A stretch of 64,000 nt of DNA from Lewinella sp. LCG006 (GTDB lineage: Bacteria; Bacteroidota; Bacteroidia; Chitinophagales; Saprospiraceae), in contig NZ_CP160680.1 in the NCBI RefSeq assembly GCF_040784935.1, positions 4,062,501 through 4,126,500 of the forward strand. Reading direction: 5' to 3'. A model generated the notes under the pieces. That model saw only the letters and a program-made list of their open reading frames with translations, was not told the DNA's origin and did not search any database. Positions 7,799 through 16,405 of this stretch are shown here, one piece after another. A program made the position numbers and the translations under genes. The number at the start of each line of letters is the position of its first letter. The stretch's first letter is position 1.

Positions 7799-9727
7799 AT
7801 GAAGGAAACTAGCACTACTACGTCCCCACTACCTGGCGATACAGATTTGCCCAGCAATGAGGAGGAGATCGCCGCACTTTCGACCCACCTTCCCGCTACG
7901 TTGAAGTATGCGGTGGAGGACTTTTTTCGGTTGCCGGAACAAACGGCTTTTCAACTGTCGCCCGACGGGAAATACCTGGCCTATTTGGCACCTTATGAAC
8001 GGCGAAACAATATTCACGTACGCCTCCTGGGCGAAGATCAGGCAGTACGCATCACCCACGAAACGGACCGCAGTATAGGCAGCTTTTTTTGGGCCAGTGA
8101 CCAACGGATTGTCTTTGTGAAAGACAGTGGCGGTAACGAAAATTACCAGCTTTTTGCGGTGGATAAAGATGGTGCTAATCCCCGTGATCTGACGCCATTT
8201 CCTGAAGTGACTATCCAGATCATTGATGACCTTTACGACGATGAAAATGAGCTCATCATTGGACTGAATAAAAACAATCCTCAGCTTTTCGAGCCTTACC
8301 GCATCAATATCCACACTGGTGAAATGAAGCAGTTGGCGGAAAATGTGGATCCCCTGCAACCGATCGTTCAGTGGCTGACGGATCATGAAGGCCGCTTGCG
8401 GGTGGCCATTCGTATGGTGGGCGGGGTAAACGAACAACTCTTGTACCGCCGCAAAGAAGAAGATGCTTTTGAGGTAGTGAGTGAAACGAGTTTCCGCGAG
8501 AGTTTAAGCCCCCTCTTTTTTGATTTTGATAATGGCGATGTCATCTTTTGTGCTTCCAACCTCAAGCGTGACAAAATGGCTATCGTGAAATTTGATCTCG
8601 CCGCAGGCAAGGAAGTCGGCGAACCGATCTTTGCTCATCTGGAAGTGGATGTGAGTAGCTTGCATTATTCGCGCCGCCACAAGGTACTGACCGAGGTGAG
8701 CTATACCACCTGGAAGCAGCAGCACCATTTCTTTGACGAGGACCGCCGCGTCCGTTATGAATCCTGGCGTAAAGCCTTGGGGAATTACGAGATAGTAGTG
8801 GTAAGTAAGGACAAAGCTGAAGAGCGTTTTTTGCTCCGTACTTACAGCGATCGCTCTTTGGGTGCTTATTATTACTACGATGGCACCTTGGAAGAACCCC
8901 AATTGGTGACCCAAGTAAGCCCCTGGATGAAGGAAGAGGACATGGCCCCAATGCAGCCGGTGACCTACCAAAGTCGCGACGGGTTGTCCATACAGGGTTA
9001 CCTGACTTTGCCGTTGGGGCATACGGGAGAGGAGCCACTACCGGTGGTGATCAATCCTCACGGTGGGCCTTGGGTACGTGATAGCTGGGGCTACAACCCG
9101 GAGGCGCAACTGCTGGCGGGCTGTGGATACGCGGTGTTTCAGATGAACTACCGGGCGAGTACTGGCTATGGCCGTGCTTTTTGGGAGGGCGGCTTCAAGC
9201 AGTGGGGCCTGACTATGCAAGACGATATCACCGACGGTGTAAACTGGCTGATCGCCGAAGGTATTGCCGACCCCAACAAAGTGGCCATCTACGGCGGTAG
9301 CTACGGGGGCTATGCTACGCTGGCGGGCATTGCGTTTACGCCAGATTTGTATACTTGTGCCATTGATTATGTAGGAGTGAGCAACCTGTTTACTTTTATG
9401 CAAACGATTCCACCCTATTGGAAGCCTTACCTGGATATGCTCTACGCTATGGTGGGCCACCCAGAGGAAGACGAAGAACAGATGAGGGCTACTTCTCCGG
9501 TCTTTCATGTCGACAAAATCCGTACGCCACTGTTCGTTGCACAGGGAGCCAATGACCCTCGGGTAAACATTGATGAATCGGACCAGATTGTAAAGCAGCT
9601 ACGATCGCGCGGCATAGAAGTGCCCTATTTGGTGAAATACAACGAGGGGCACGGCTTTCAAAATGAGGAAAATCGCTTTGAGTTTTACCGGGCGATGCTG
9701 GGCTTTTTGGGGAAGTATTTGGGGTAG
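7799..9727 (+). CDS. S9 family serine peptidase (prolyl oligopeptidase / acylaminoacyl-peptidase type)
   Basis: 643 residues from the ATG at 7799; a GTG at 7754 would add 15 residues. Residues about 45-380 carry beta-propeller-type repeats (LSPDGKYLAYLAP, DKDGANPRDLTPF). The C-terminal alpha/beta hydrolase domain has the catalytic Ser in GGSYGGYA (Ser501), Asp in QGANDPRVN (Asp586) and His in EGHGF (His618). It cleaves short peptides from the N-terminus or after proline. No signal peptide is evident, so it is probably cytoplasmic. It stands 30 bp ahead of a VOC gene. Confidence 0.9.
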   Translation: MKETSTTTSPLPGDTDLPSNEEEIAALSTHLPATLKYAVEDFFRLPEQTAFQLSPDGKYLAYLAPYERRNNIHVRLLGEDQAVRITHETDRSIGSFFWASDQRIVFVKDSGGNENYQLFAVDKDGANPRDLTPFPEVTIQIIDDLYDDENELIIGLNKNNPQLFEPYRINIHTGEMKQLAENVDPLQPIVQWLTDHEGRLRVAIRMVGGVNEQLLYRRKEEDAFEVVSETSFRESLSPLFFDFDNGDVIFCASNLKRDKMAIVKFDLAAGKEVGEPIFAHLEVDVSSLHYSRRHKVLTEVSYTTWKQQHHFFDEDRRVRYESWRKALGNYEIVVVSKDKAEERFLLRTYSDRSLGAYYYYDGTLEEPQLVTQVSPWMKEEDMAPMQPVTYQSRDGLSIQGYLTLPLGHTGEEPLPVVINPHGGPWVRDSWGYNPEAQLLAGCGYAVFQMNYRASTGYGRAFWEGGFKQWGLTMQDDITDGVNWLIAEGIADPNKVAIYGGSYGGYATLAGIAFTPDLYTCAIDYVGVSNLFTFMQTIPPYWKPYLDMLYAMVGHPEEDEEQMRATSPVFHVDKIRTPLFVAQGANDPRVNIDESDQIVKQLRSRGIEVPYLVKYNEGHGFQNEENRFEFYRAMLGFLGKYLG

Positions 9728-9756
9728 TATTTGAAAACAACTAAAAAATCAAAATC

Positions 9757-10197
9757 ATGGCATTGATTAATCCTCACATCAACTTTAACGGGAATGCAGA
9801 AGAAGCATTCAATTTTTACAAATCAGTATTTGGCGGCGAGTTTGCAATGATCATGCGCTTCAAAGATATGTCAAGTCCGGGAGTTTCGATAGCAGAAAGT
9901 GAAGCGAATAAAATAATGCATATAGCCTTGCCTATTGGCAAAAACGTTTTGATGGGCAATGACGTTCCAGAAATCATGGGGCTGGTAAATGAAAATGAAA
10001 ACAGGTCTAAAATTGCCATCAGCGCAGAAAGTCGGGAAGAAGCGGATAAGTTATTTAATGGCCTTTCAGCGGGCGGAAATATTGAAGTGCCGATTAGCGA
10101 TAGTCCTTGGGGCTCCTATTTTGGGATGTTTAGAGATAAGTATGGTATAGAATGGATGGTAGACTTTGACCCAAAGTATAAGGGGCAAACTAGCTAA
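9757..10197 (+). CDS. VOC / PhnB-like glyoxalase-fold protein
   Basis: 146 residues. INPHINFNGNAEEAFNFYKSVFGG at the N-terminus (written in part) and SPWGSYFGMFRDKYGIEWMVDF at the C-terminus are hallmarks of the PhnB / 3-demethylubiquinone methyltransferase-like subgroup of the vicinal-oxygen-chelate superfamily. Members bind metal or small molecules and most have no assigned reaction. It may be co-transcribed with the peptidase gene 29 bp upstream. Confidence 0.85.
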   Translation: MALINPHINFNGNAEEAFNFYKSVFGGEFAMIMRFKDMSSPGVSIAESEANKIMHIALPIGKNVLMGNDVPEIMGLVNENENRSKIAISAESREEADKLFNGLSAGGNIEVPISDSPWGSYFGMFRDKYGIEWMVDFDPKYKGQTS

Positions 10198-10270
10198 ACA
10201 AAATCAGGAATGCTCAATACGGTCTATTTCATTTGTCAAGGACTTCAAACCTTTTTAGTATTTTGCTTTA

Positions 10271-11227
10271 ATGATTGAAGTACAAGGACTAAGTAAGGTG
10301 TTTGGAGCAACCACTGTCGTAGATGACCTCTCGTTGCGGGTAGAAGTAGGAGAAACACTGGCATTATTAGGCACCAGCGGGAGTGGCAAGACTACGACCT
10401 TGAAGATGCTCAATCGCTTGATTGAGCCTAGTGCGGGCAAAATATTTCTAAATGGAGAAGAAGTACACCGTTTGCCGCTGGAACAGATGCGCCGACGTAT
10501 GGGGTATGTCATCCAGGATGTAGGTTTGTTTCCGCATTATACCATTGCTGAAAATATAGCGGTCGTTCCTCGCTTGCTCAAGTGGCCCGAAGCACGTATT
10601 CAGGCACGCATTCAATTACTACTGGAACGGTTGGGTTTGGCTCCTGATTTTTTCCTATCTCGCTATCCACACGAACTCAGCGGTGGGCAACAGCAACGCG
10701 TTGGTATTGCCCGGGCGCTGGCTGCCGAACCTCCCGTGTTATTAATGGATGAACCTTTTAGTGCGTTGGATCCGATCACTCGTCAGGAATTGCGCCGGGA
10801 TTTTCGAGAACTGGAAGCCTTTCAGCAGCAGACCGTCGTGTTGGTCACCCACGATGTGATGGAGGCTTTTGAATTGGCCGACCGGATCTGTCTTTTAGAC
10901 CAAGGGCAAATGCAGCAAATGGGCAGTCCAAGGGAGTTGCTTTTTCAACCCACCAATGATTTTGTCCGCAACTTTTTTGCAGCTCAACGTCTGGGGCTGG
11001 CGTATCGGGTACTCACGGTTGATGATCTTCAGGAGCTGGATGACACACCTCCTCCGGCAGATCGTCAGCAGATAGAGTTCTCTGCTACTATGCCTTTACA
11101 AGAAGTATTGGATCAGTTGTTGGCACCAGGTTCTACCGGCAGGGTAGGAGTCAATAATGCAGGCCAGTGGTTTTCGCCCGCGCAGCTTACGCAAACAGCA
11201 GCTGCCTTTTTGCAGAATGCATTTTAG
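10271..11227 (+). CDS. Osmoprotectant (glycine betaine/choline-type) ABC transporter ATPase
   Basis: 318 residues, OpuCA/ProV-like. Walker A is GTSGSGKT (34-41), the Q-loop region YVIQDVGLFPH, the signature LSGGQQQRVGIARAL (about 137-151), Walker B VLLMDEPFSALDP, and H-loop VTHD. The C-terminal tail (MPLQEVLDQLLAPGSTGRVGV) resembles one CBS repeat, the osmosensing region of OpuCA, but only one is recognisable. The permease/binding-protein gene follows after 77 bp on the same strand and is its obvious partner. Confidence 0.88.
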   Translation: MIEVQGLSKVFGATTVVDDLSLRVEVGETLALLGTSGSGKTTTLKMLNRLIEPSAGKIFLNGEEVHRLPLEQMRRRMGYVIQDVGLFPHYTIAENIAVVPRLLKWPEARIQARIQLLLERLGLAPDFFLSRYPHELSGGQQQRVGIARALAAEPPVLLMDEPFSALDPITRQELRRDFRELEAFQQQTVVLVTHDVMEAFELADRICLLDQGQMQQMGSPRELLFQPTNDFVRNFFAAQRLGLAYRVLTVDDLQELDDTPPPADRQQIEFSATMPLQEVLDQLLAPGSTGRVGVNNAGQWFSPAQLTQTAAAFLQNAF

Positions 11228-11304
11228 CGTAAAAGGTATTTAGTAGAGGGTGTAGAGACATTGGAAAATCTAAAGTTGGCGGACGATATATCAAACCAGG
11301 TTAG

Positions 11305-12840
11305 ATGACTTTTTTAAACTTTTTGCAGGAGAATAGCGACAAGCTACTGGAGTTGAGTCTAGAACACCTGGGGCTAACCCTGTTGTCGTTGTTACTAGCT
11401 TGTATGATAGCTATCCCTGCGGGCATCTGGATTGCCCGCCGCAAGGCTTGGTCGCGCTGGGTACTTGGGGCGGCGGGAATTTTACAAACCATTCCCAGCA
11501 TCGCCTTGCTGGGGAGCCTGATTCCTTTGCTAGGGATTGGGGTCAAACCCGCCATTTTTGCCCTGCTTTTGTACGCTATTCTGCCCATTTTGCGAAATAC
11601 CTTCACTGGGCTTCAGGGCGTCGACCCGGCGGTGCGTGAAGCCGCTGCCGGGATGGGCATGACCCCGTGGCAAATGCTTAGGCAAGTAGAGCTGCCACTG
11701 GCGATGCCGGTAATATTAGCCGGAGTGCGCACGGCAGCGGTCATCAATGTGGGCGTGGCAACGCTGGCAGCCTACATCGGTGCGGGTGGATTGGGGGAGT
11801 ACATCTTTGGTGGTATTGCGCTCAATAACAACCAGATGATATTGGCTGGTGCCTTGCCCGCGGCACTATTGGCCGTGTTGTTCGATCAGGGATTGGCCTT
11901 ACTGAGCAGGAAACGCCAACAACGACCTTCGGCGCTGCTATTGTTGATCCCTCTTTTGGGATGGATGGCCTGGCGGGGCCCGGCGAATAAGGAGCTACTA
12001 GCCGCCGCCTTTGACCCCGAGTTTTCGGAGCGAGCCGATGGACTGCCCAGTATTGAGGAGCAGTATCCAGGTCTGGCTTTTAATACACTGATCCTGAATG
12101 CCGGCTTGTTGTACCGCGCAGTCGCCGAGAGCGAAGTAGATATCATCAGCGGTTATTCGACCGATGGTCGGGTAAAAGCTTATAATCTCAAGGTGTTGGA
12201 AGATGATCAGCACGCTTTTCCGCCTTACGAGTGCGCTATTTTACTGAACGCCAATACGGCCGATCAGTACCCGGAATTAAGACCCACCATCGAGTTGTTG
12301 AGCGCCAAAATCAGCGACAGCCTCATGACACGCCTCAACTACGAAGTCGATCACCTGCACCGATCCGTGAGTGAAGTCGCCACCGATTTCTTGCGTCAGC
12401 AAAACTTGTGGCAAGCGCCTGAAGGAGCGCGCAAGGGCGAAATCCTGATCGGTTCCAAGCTTTTCACGGAGCAGTACCTGCTGGTAGAGATTTTTCGTCA
12501 ACTCATTGAGGGTCACACCAGCATTGGCGTGATCGCAAAACCGGGGCTCGGAGGCACCAAAATTTGCTACGACGCCCTGCGCACTGGCGAGATCGATCTT
12601 TATCCAGAATATACTGGTACGGGGTTTCAGGTGTTACTACAACCTGCCGATAGCATCCGCGAAGCCATCTTCACCGATGCCGACGCAGTGTATGTCTACG
12701 TAAAGGAAAACTGCCAGCAAAGGGATGGCGTACTGTGGCTCCCTCCACTGGGGTTCAATAACACCTATGCTTTGATGACCAGATCCGAATTGGCGGAGGA
12801 GAAGGGGTGGGAGCGGGTTAGTGACTTGCTAAAAGATTGA
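11305..12840 (+). CDS. Osmoprotectant ABC permease fused to a circularly permuted substrate-binding domain
   Basis: 511 residues. Residues 1-205 are an OpuCB-type permease, with the EAA-like loop VREAAAGMGMTPWQ and AAYIGAGGLGEYIF. A further hydrophobic segment (210-224) leads to the outside. The substrate-binding domain follows in reversed order: residues 236-370 match the C-terminal half of OpuCC/ProX-type binding proteins (FDPEFSERADGLP, YSTDGRVKAYNLKVLEDD, FPPYE, LNYEVD), and residues 378-511 match the N-terminal half (ILIGSKLFTEQYLL, GLGGTKICYDAL, LYPEYTGTG, PLGFNNTYAL, VSDLL). The usual order is the opposite. It would import glycine betaine, choline or a related solute. Confidence 0.82.
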   Translation: MTFLNFLQENSDKLLELSLEHLGLTLLSLLLACMIAIPAGIWIARRKAWSRWVLGAAGILQTIPSIALLGSLIPLLGIGVKPAIFALLLYAILPILRNTFTGLQGVDPAVREAAAGMGMTPWQMLRQVELPLAMPVILAGVRTAAVINVGVATLAAYIGAGGLGEYIFGGIALNNNQMILAGALPAALLAVLFDQGLALLSRKRQQRPSALLLLIPLLGWMAWRGPANKELLAAAFDPEFSERADGLPSIEEQYPGLAFNTLILNAGLLYRAVAESEVDIISGYSTDGRVKAYNLKVLEDDQHAFPPYECAILLNANTADQYPELRPTIELLSAKISDSLMTRLNYEVDHLHRSVSEVATDFLRQQNLWQAPEGARKGEILIGSKLFTEQYLLVEIFRQLIEGHTSIGVIAKPGLGGTKICYDALRTGEIDLYPEYTGTGFQVLLQPADSIREAIFTDADAVYVYVKENCQQRDGVLWLPPLGFNNTYALMTRSELAEEKGWERVSDLLKD

Positions 12841-12880
12841 TAGACAAAGTAGTGGGCAGTGATGGTGATTGGTGCGCCGG

Positions 12881-13088
12881 GATACAAGGGCCCCAAGTGG
12901 AGGGCCCACCCTCCTGCCAGATCGCCAATGCCGCCCCAGGCCATACGACCATACAGGGCGTGCGTCTATCTCTGCTGCCGGAGCGGCAACAGCCAAGCAA
13001 TACGCAAAAAAACAACCGCTGAATGCCCCACGACAAACTGGGGGTAGAGACCTTCGATGTTCTTAGTGGTTGTCAAGTCACTAAGAGG
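12881..13088 (-). ncRNA. Structured non-coding RNA repeat, copy 1
   Basis: About 208 bp nearly identical to 52303-52509 in inverse orientation. Read on the minus strand it starts with CTTAGTG-N10-CACTAAG (7-bp stem), then CCCCA/TGGGG, CTGTTGCCG/CGGCAGCAG (9 bp, CTC loop), CGCCCT/GGGGCG enclosing GGTC/GGCC, and GGAGGG/CCCTCC stems. A Bacteroidota-type promoter precedes it (13091-13121). Similarity continues weakly to a conserved TCAATCTTTTAGCAA at about 12827-12845, which overlaps the stop codon of the transporter gene; the 40 bp in between differ completely. Short ORFs here are open in several frames and are not credible. Confidence 0.65.
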
Positions 13089-13090
13089 GG

Positions 13091-13121
13091 TAAATTTAGT
13101 AAAATTCTTTAATGAAACAAA
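13091..13121 (-). promoter_or_regulatory. Promoter of structured RNA copy 1
   Basis: Minus strand: TTTG (13118-13121), 19 bases, TAAATTTA (13091-13098), then CC and the first conserved base block CCTCTT of the RNA. The same arrangement (TTTG, 20 bases, TAACTTTA, four bases, CCTCTT) precedes copy 2. Confidence 0.55.
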
Positions 13122-13404
13122 TTAGGTTGCATTTTTTTTAAAAACACTTTTTGTTTGCTAGGGGTGGTGTCTTTGAAATAAGATTGTACAAATAAATGCT
13201 TCACGGGAACTTTCTCGTTCTTTCCCACTGTTAGAGTAGCCAGTCACAAAAAACAAGCTGCCATGTTCTGTCTCCATAACCTAATAATTCCCAGCATGCT
13301 CATTGCGGAGCTGGCGGTAGGTACTCGCCTTGGATGACGAATGCCAAAATACTGGTAGGCTCCTCACTTCTCTGCAGGAGCGTTTTCAATTAAGTTTTTA
13401 GCTA
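13122..13404. other. Gene-free stretch, nothing recognised
   Basis: AT-rich at first (T8 run near 13132-13139), then mixed composition up to the MITE. I find no ORF with coding character, no terminator and no repeat shared with the rest of the window. Confidence 0.4.
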
Positions 13405-13572
13405 AACCCGGCACTAAGTGGTTTGGGAATATTATCGCAACGTCATTTTTTGCTCTGACAAGGCGAAAAACGTAGGCGAAGCCTAAGCTTCGGCGTCCCG
13501 AAGTCTCGGGATTAACGCAGTCAGAGCAAAAAAGGACAAGTGAGAATGTCCCAGACCACTTAGTAACGGGTT
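13405..13572. mobile_element. MITE related to the IS630-family element at 60.6 kb
   Basis: 168 bp flanked by TA on each side (13403-13404, 13573-13574). The 24-bp terminal inverted repeats begin AACCCG and contain ACTAAGTGGT and TGGGA, with three mismatches between arms. The IS630 element ends carry the same ACCCG..CTAAGT.GTTTGGG sequence. Inner arms TTTTTTGCTCTGAC and GTCAGAGCAAAAAA (14 bp, perfect) let the whole element fold into a hairpin. It has no coding capacity, so it would need the transposase in trans. Confidence 0.82.
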
Positions 13573-13586
13573 TAAACATTACGGTT

Positions 13587-14537
13587 ATGGATCGTTCTTC
13601 TTTAGACTTCCTCCTGGAAGTGCTGGAAGGGCAGCGTCGTGTATTTTATTACGCCAAAGATGAATACGCTCGCTACCTTATAGAAAGACAAACTTTACCT
13701 GCTGCCCAAAAGATCAAAACGATTGCCAACGGTCGTTGGGGGCGTTTATTGGAGCGGCCGCTGCTGAAAGATGCACTTGGCCAGTGGGGTGATGGCATGC
13801 TCGATTTCGATCGCTTGCAGCTGCTGCGGTCGGTTGACCCACTTTCCTTTCGGCTGAGTTTTGGCCAGTGGGGCCAGCAGCGTCACTTTTCCCAAAATTG
13901 GGCACAAACCTCGCGCCCGGGCTACAACCTGGTGCTACAACTCAACTTTGCCAGCGACCACAATCGTGCCTACCAGCAACTGATAGATGGTCGTCAGCGC
14001 CATCCTTTCAAGTACTGGGCACACCCGAGTCGGGCCGCTGGCAACGACTTCACGCTTGCTTGGGCGCGTATCGACCTCAGCGAAAACCTCGATGAAGCCC
14101 TCATTGAGGAGGTACAGACCGACTGGTGGAAAGCCGCCAACGAGGAGGTCATCGAACGCCGCCATCGCAAGCGCGATGCCAACGGCAATTGGATGGAATG
14201 GACCACCAAACGCAGTCGCCATAGCCTGGAACTGGAGCAGTATGAACACTACCTCCAGCAGGTACTCAAAGCCTACGGTGAGGTGTGGGCGGAAGCCATG
14301 CTAACGGCTACCTTACGCTTCTTGTGGGAAGAAATCGGGGTTAGCCGCATCTTCTACCATACCTACGACGCGGGCTGCATCCTCAAAAACTGTAAACCGC
14401 CGAAGTCGCTGTACACCCAGTTGCCCAAGCGTTTCTGCTTTGAAAAAACCACGGCTGTCCCTAATTTTCTCGAAAAGCGCGTGAAAAAGCTGTTTCCAAA
14501 GCCGGATAGCAAGCCTGCGTTTTGGTTGCTCCAGTAG
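13587..14537 (+). CDS. Hypothetical protein with EEVQTDWW motif
   Basis: 316 residues, no signal peptide or membrane segment. I do not recognise a characterised family. The combination of LIEEVQTDWWKAA (about residue 175) with a later helix WAEAMLTATLRFLWEEIGVSRIFYHTYDAG (in part, about 235-263) resembles the EIQSDW...W..L.LK..L..A...G...I...T.G pattern found in domains of phage and plasmid polyvalent proteins. That is a weak, by-eye resemblance. It is preceded closely by the MITE, and its own promoter is not obvious. The start ATG at 13587 is 15 bp from the MITE end. Confidence 0.7.
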   Translation: MDRSSLDFLLEVLEGQRRVFYYAKDEYARYLIERQTLPAAQKIKTIANGRWGRLLERPLLKDALGQWGDGMLDFDRLQLLRSVDPLSFRLSFGQWGQQRHFSQNWAQTSRPGYNLVLQLNFASDHNRAYQQLIDGRQRHPFKYWAHPSRAAGNDFTLAWARIDLSENLDEALIEEVQTDWWKAANEEVIERRHRKRDANGNWMEWTTKRSRHSLELEQYEHYLQQVLKAYGEVWAEAMLTATLRFLWEEIGVSRIFYHTYDAGCILKNCKPPKSLYTQLPKRFCFEKTTAVPNFLEKRVKKLFPKPDSKPAFWLLQ

Positions 14538-14561
14538 AAGTATCTTGTTGTTGGCACCCTA

Positions 14562-15506
14562 CTAGCGAATTATTTGCACAGGCAGGTTTTGACTACTGCT
14601 GTTCGTTACCAGCTGAAGGTAGTACAAACCTGGAGCTAGTTGTGTCGGCAACAAAAGCTGATGACTGCCGGTATGGTTTATTGGCCATTGTTGGCCGTTG
14701 GCGCTTATAAGTCGGGCACTCTTAATGCTGTCACCACGGTTATCTACACCCTCAAGTGTGAGGTATTTTCCAACCGAGACTGGATTAGGATATAAAGAGA
14801 TACTACCTTCTTCTGTCTGTTTTACGGTCACCAGCCCTAGCTAGGCAAAGGTGCCGTCCAGATCATACTGAGATAAACGGTAGTAATGTTGCCCTTTGCT
14901 AGCCGGGTAGTCCAAGTATTGGTAGTATTGCTCTACATGGCTATCTCCCTTGCTTTGTAAGGTAGCGAGGGTTGTGAATTGCGTACCATTGCTGCTGTAT
15001 TCCAACAAGAAAAAATCGTTGCTGGTTTCGCTGGCGGTCGTCCAGTTGAGCAGTATGACATTTTCCTTTAAGCTTGCCTCAAAAGACAAGAGCTCTACGG
15101 GTAAGAATGCCAATACCTGAGCTAGTGTCGTACAAGTGGTGCAGTTTTGAATGGCATTGTTGAATACATCTCTGCCGCTGGAGTTAGTGAAAGTAGTACC
15201 ATCAACATTCAAGGTCACCGATCCGTTGCCTACAAACACGGTTGAAGTATTGATCAGTGTACCTCCTGGCAAAGTCAGGTTTTTGTTGTTCATGTCAATG
15301 GTTTTCCCTCGCAAGTCAGTGATGGCCGTAACTACCACACTACCGCTTCCCGTACCCGAAAGGGTAATTTTGGAAATGGCATTGTCATTTGCACAAGTCA
15401 CAAATTGGGTGGCGTTTGTTGCATTGCAGTTGGTAGCTTGAGCAGCGACTGTCGTGCTTACCGCCAGGAAAGTCAGGAGCGCGATAATTGTTGTGAAATA
15501 CTTCAT
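14562..15506 (-). pseudogene. T9SS-secreted protein gene interrupted by an in-frame TAG
   Basis: Signal peptide (residues 1-23, MKYFTTIIALLTFLAVS...AQA) from the ATG at 15506, then a region with NCTTCTTLAQVLAFLPVELLSF and a fibronectin-like segment (LNWTTASETSNDFFLLEYS, HYYRLSQYDLDGTFA). A TAG at 14841-14843 ends the first part. The same frame continues immediately as LGLVTVKQTEEGSISLYPNP and a complete C-terminal type IX sorting domain ending LPVQIIR. With the stop, the product would lack the sorting domain and stay in the periplasm. A base change or a sequencing error inside the CCTAGCTAGG palindrome are both possible. Confidence 0.75.
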
Positions 15507-15670
15507 GAGCTTTAATTGAAACATAGGGAGAAATTGAATAAATCGACCTTCTGACGGAGATCGTCATTTGTAGTAACATTTTTTTAATGTATATTTTTGA
15601 AGGAATAATAAGATCGGTACATCTCGAATGAAGTGTTTAGACAAAAGCCCAAATTACTTTAATATCGGTC

Positions 15671-15678
15671 TACCTTTG
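15671..15678 (+). promoter_or_regulatory. -7 element (TACCTTTG) of the second Nudix gene
   Basis: Exact match to TAnnTTTG, 31 bases before the ATG at 15710, giving a short leader of about 27 nt. No convincing -33 element is seen. Confidence 0.4.
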
Positions 15679-15709
15679 ATGGACTTGGTAGTTCAAAAAA
15701 AACAGGAAT

Positions 15710-16267
15710 ATGGCGCAAGAAAACACTCCCCTACGTTGGCATCGGACCCGTTCTGAGGCTGGCCCTGATCTCAAATTATTTAAGGTGCGTTTCGACTGGT
15801 TGATCAATCCGCGGAATGGACATGAAGAAAAAATGATCTTGCTTGAAGGGGGGAGTTCCGTTCAGGTCGTTGCTACTACACCTGAGGGGCACATCCTATT
15901 GGTGCAGCAATACCGCTTTGGCGTCCGGCAGTACCTCTACGAGTTGCCAGGCGGACTAATCGACGCTGGAGAAGATCCCCTCACTGCTGCGCGCCGAGAA
16001 CTGCTCGAAGAAACGGGCTATCAGGCTTCTAGCTGGGCCTCGCTGGGCAGCCATGCTTCTAATCCGGCTTTTATGGAGGGCATTGTTCACCATTTTTCAG
16101 CCCATAATGTCACATTGGCTGGCGCGCCTCAAATGGATGACGGGGAAGATATTCTACTCATAGCCATGCCGCGCGAAGAAGTGAAACAACGCCTACTCAC
16201 AGGTGGGTTTCAGCACCCTCATACCGTTTGTGCGTTGGTGGCTTTCTTCGCGGAAGACTTTCGCTGA
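15710..16267 (+). CDS. Nudix hydrolase, ADP-ribose pyrophosphatase type
   Basis: 185 residues. The Nudix box GGLIDAGED...RRELLEETGY lies near residues 83-105. VLLEGGSSVQVVA-like strands, LLVQQYRFGVRQYLYELPGG and the region after the box (SNPAFMEGIVHHFSA) fit the ADP-sugar pyrophosphatase (NudF-like) group, which cleaves ADP-ribose to AMP and ribose 5-phosphate. Monocistronic. Nearest neighbours are unrelated secreted proteins. Confidence 0.88.
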   Translation: MAQENTPLRWHRTRSEAGPDLKLFKVRFDWLINPRNGHEEKMILLEGGSSVQVVATTPEGHILLVQQYRFGVRQYLYELPGGLIDAGEDPLTAARRELLEETGYQASSWASLGSHASNPAFMEGIVHHFSAHNVTLAGAPQMDDGEDILLIAMPREEVKQRLLTGGFQHPHTVCALVAFFAEDFR

Positions 16268-16405
16268 TTTTTTAGCCGCTGAGGCGCGGAATTTTTTATA
16301 CACGGAGGTGCCGAGGTTTTTTAGCCACTAAAACACTAAACCACGGAATGGTAACCAATTATTTTTGTGGGGTTTTGTGTTCCTGCCTACAAGGCAAGCT
16401 TCATC

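Noticed and set aside
12837-13066. Several overlapping short ORFs in RNA copy 1, with a matching ORF in copy 2 (52344-52553)
   Set aside because: The similar peptides only reflect the repeated DNA. Three frames are open at once, the strand is antisense to the promoter, and differences do not favour synonymous changes.
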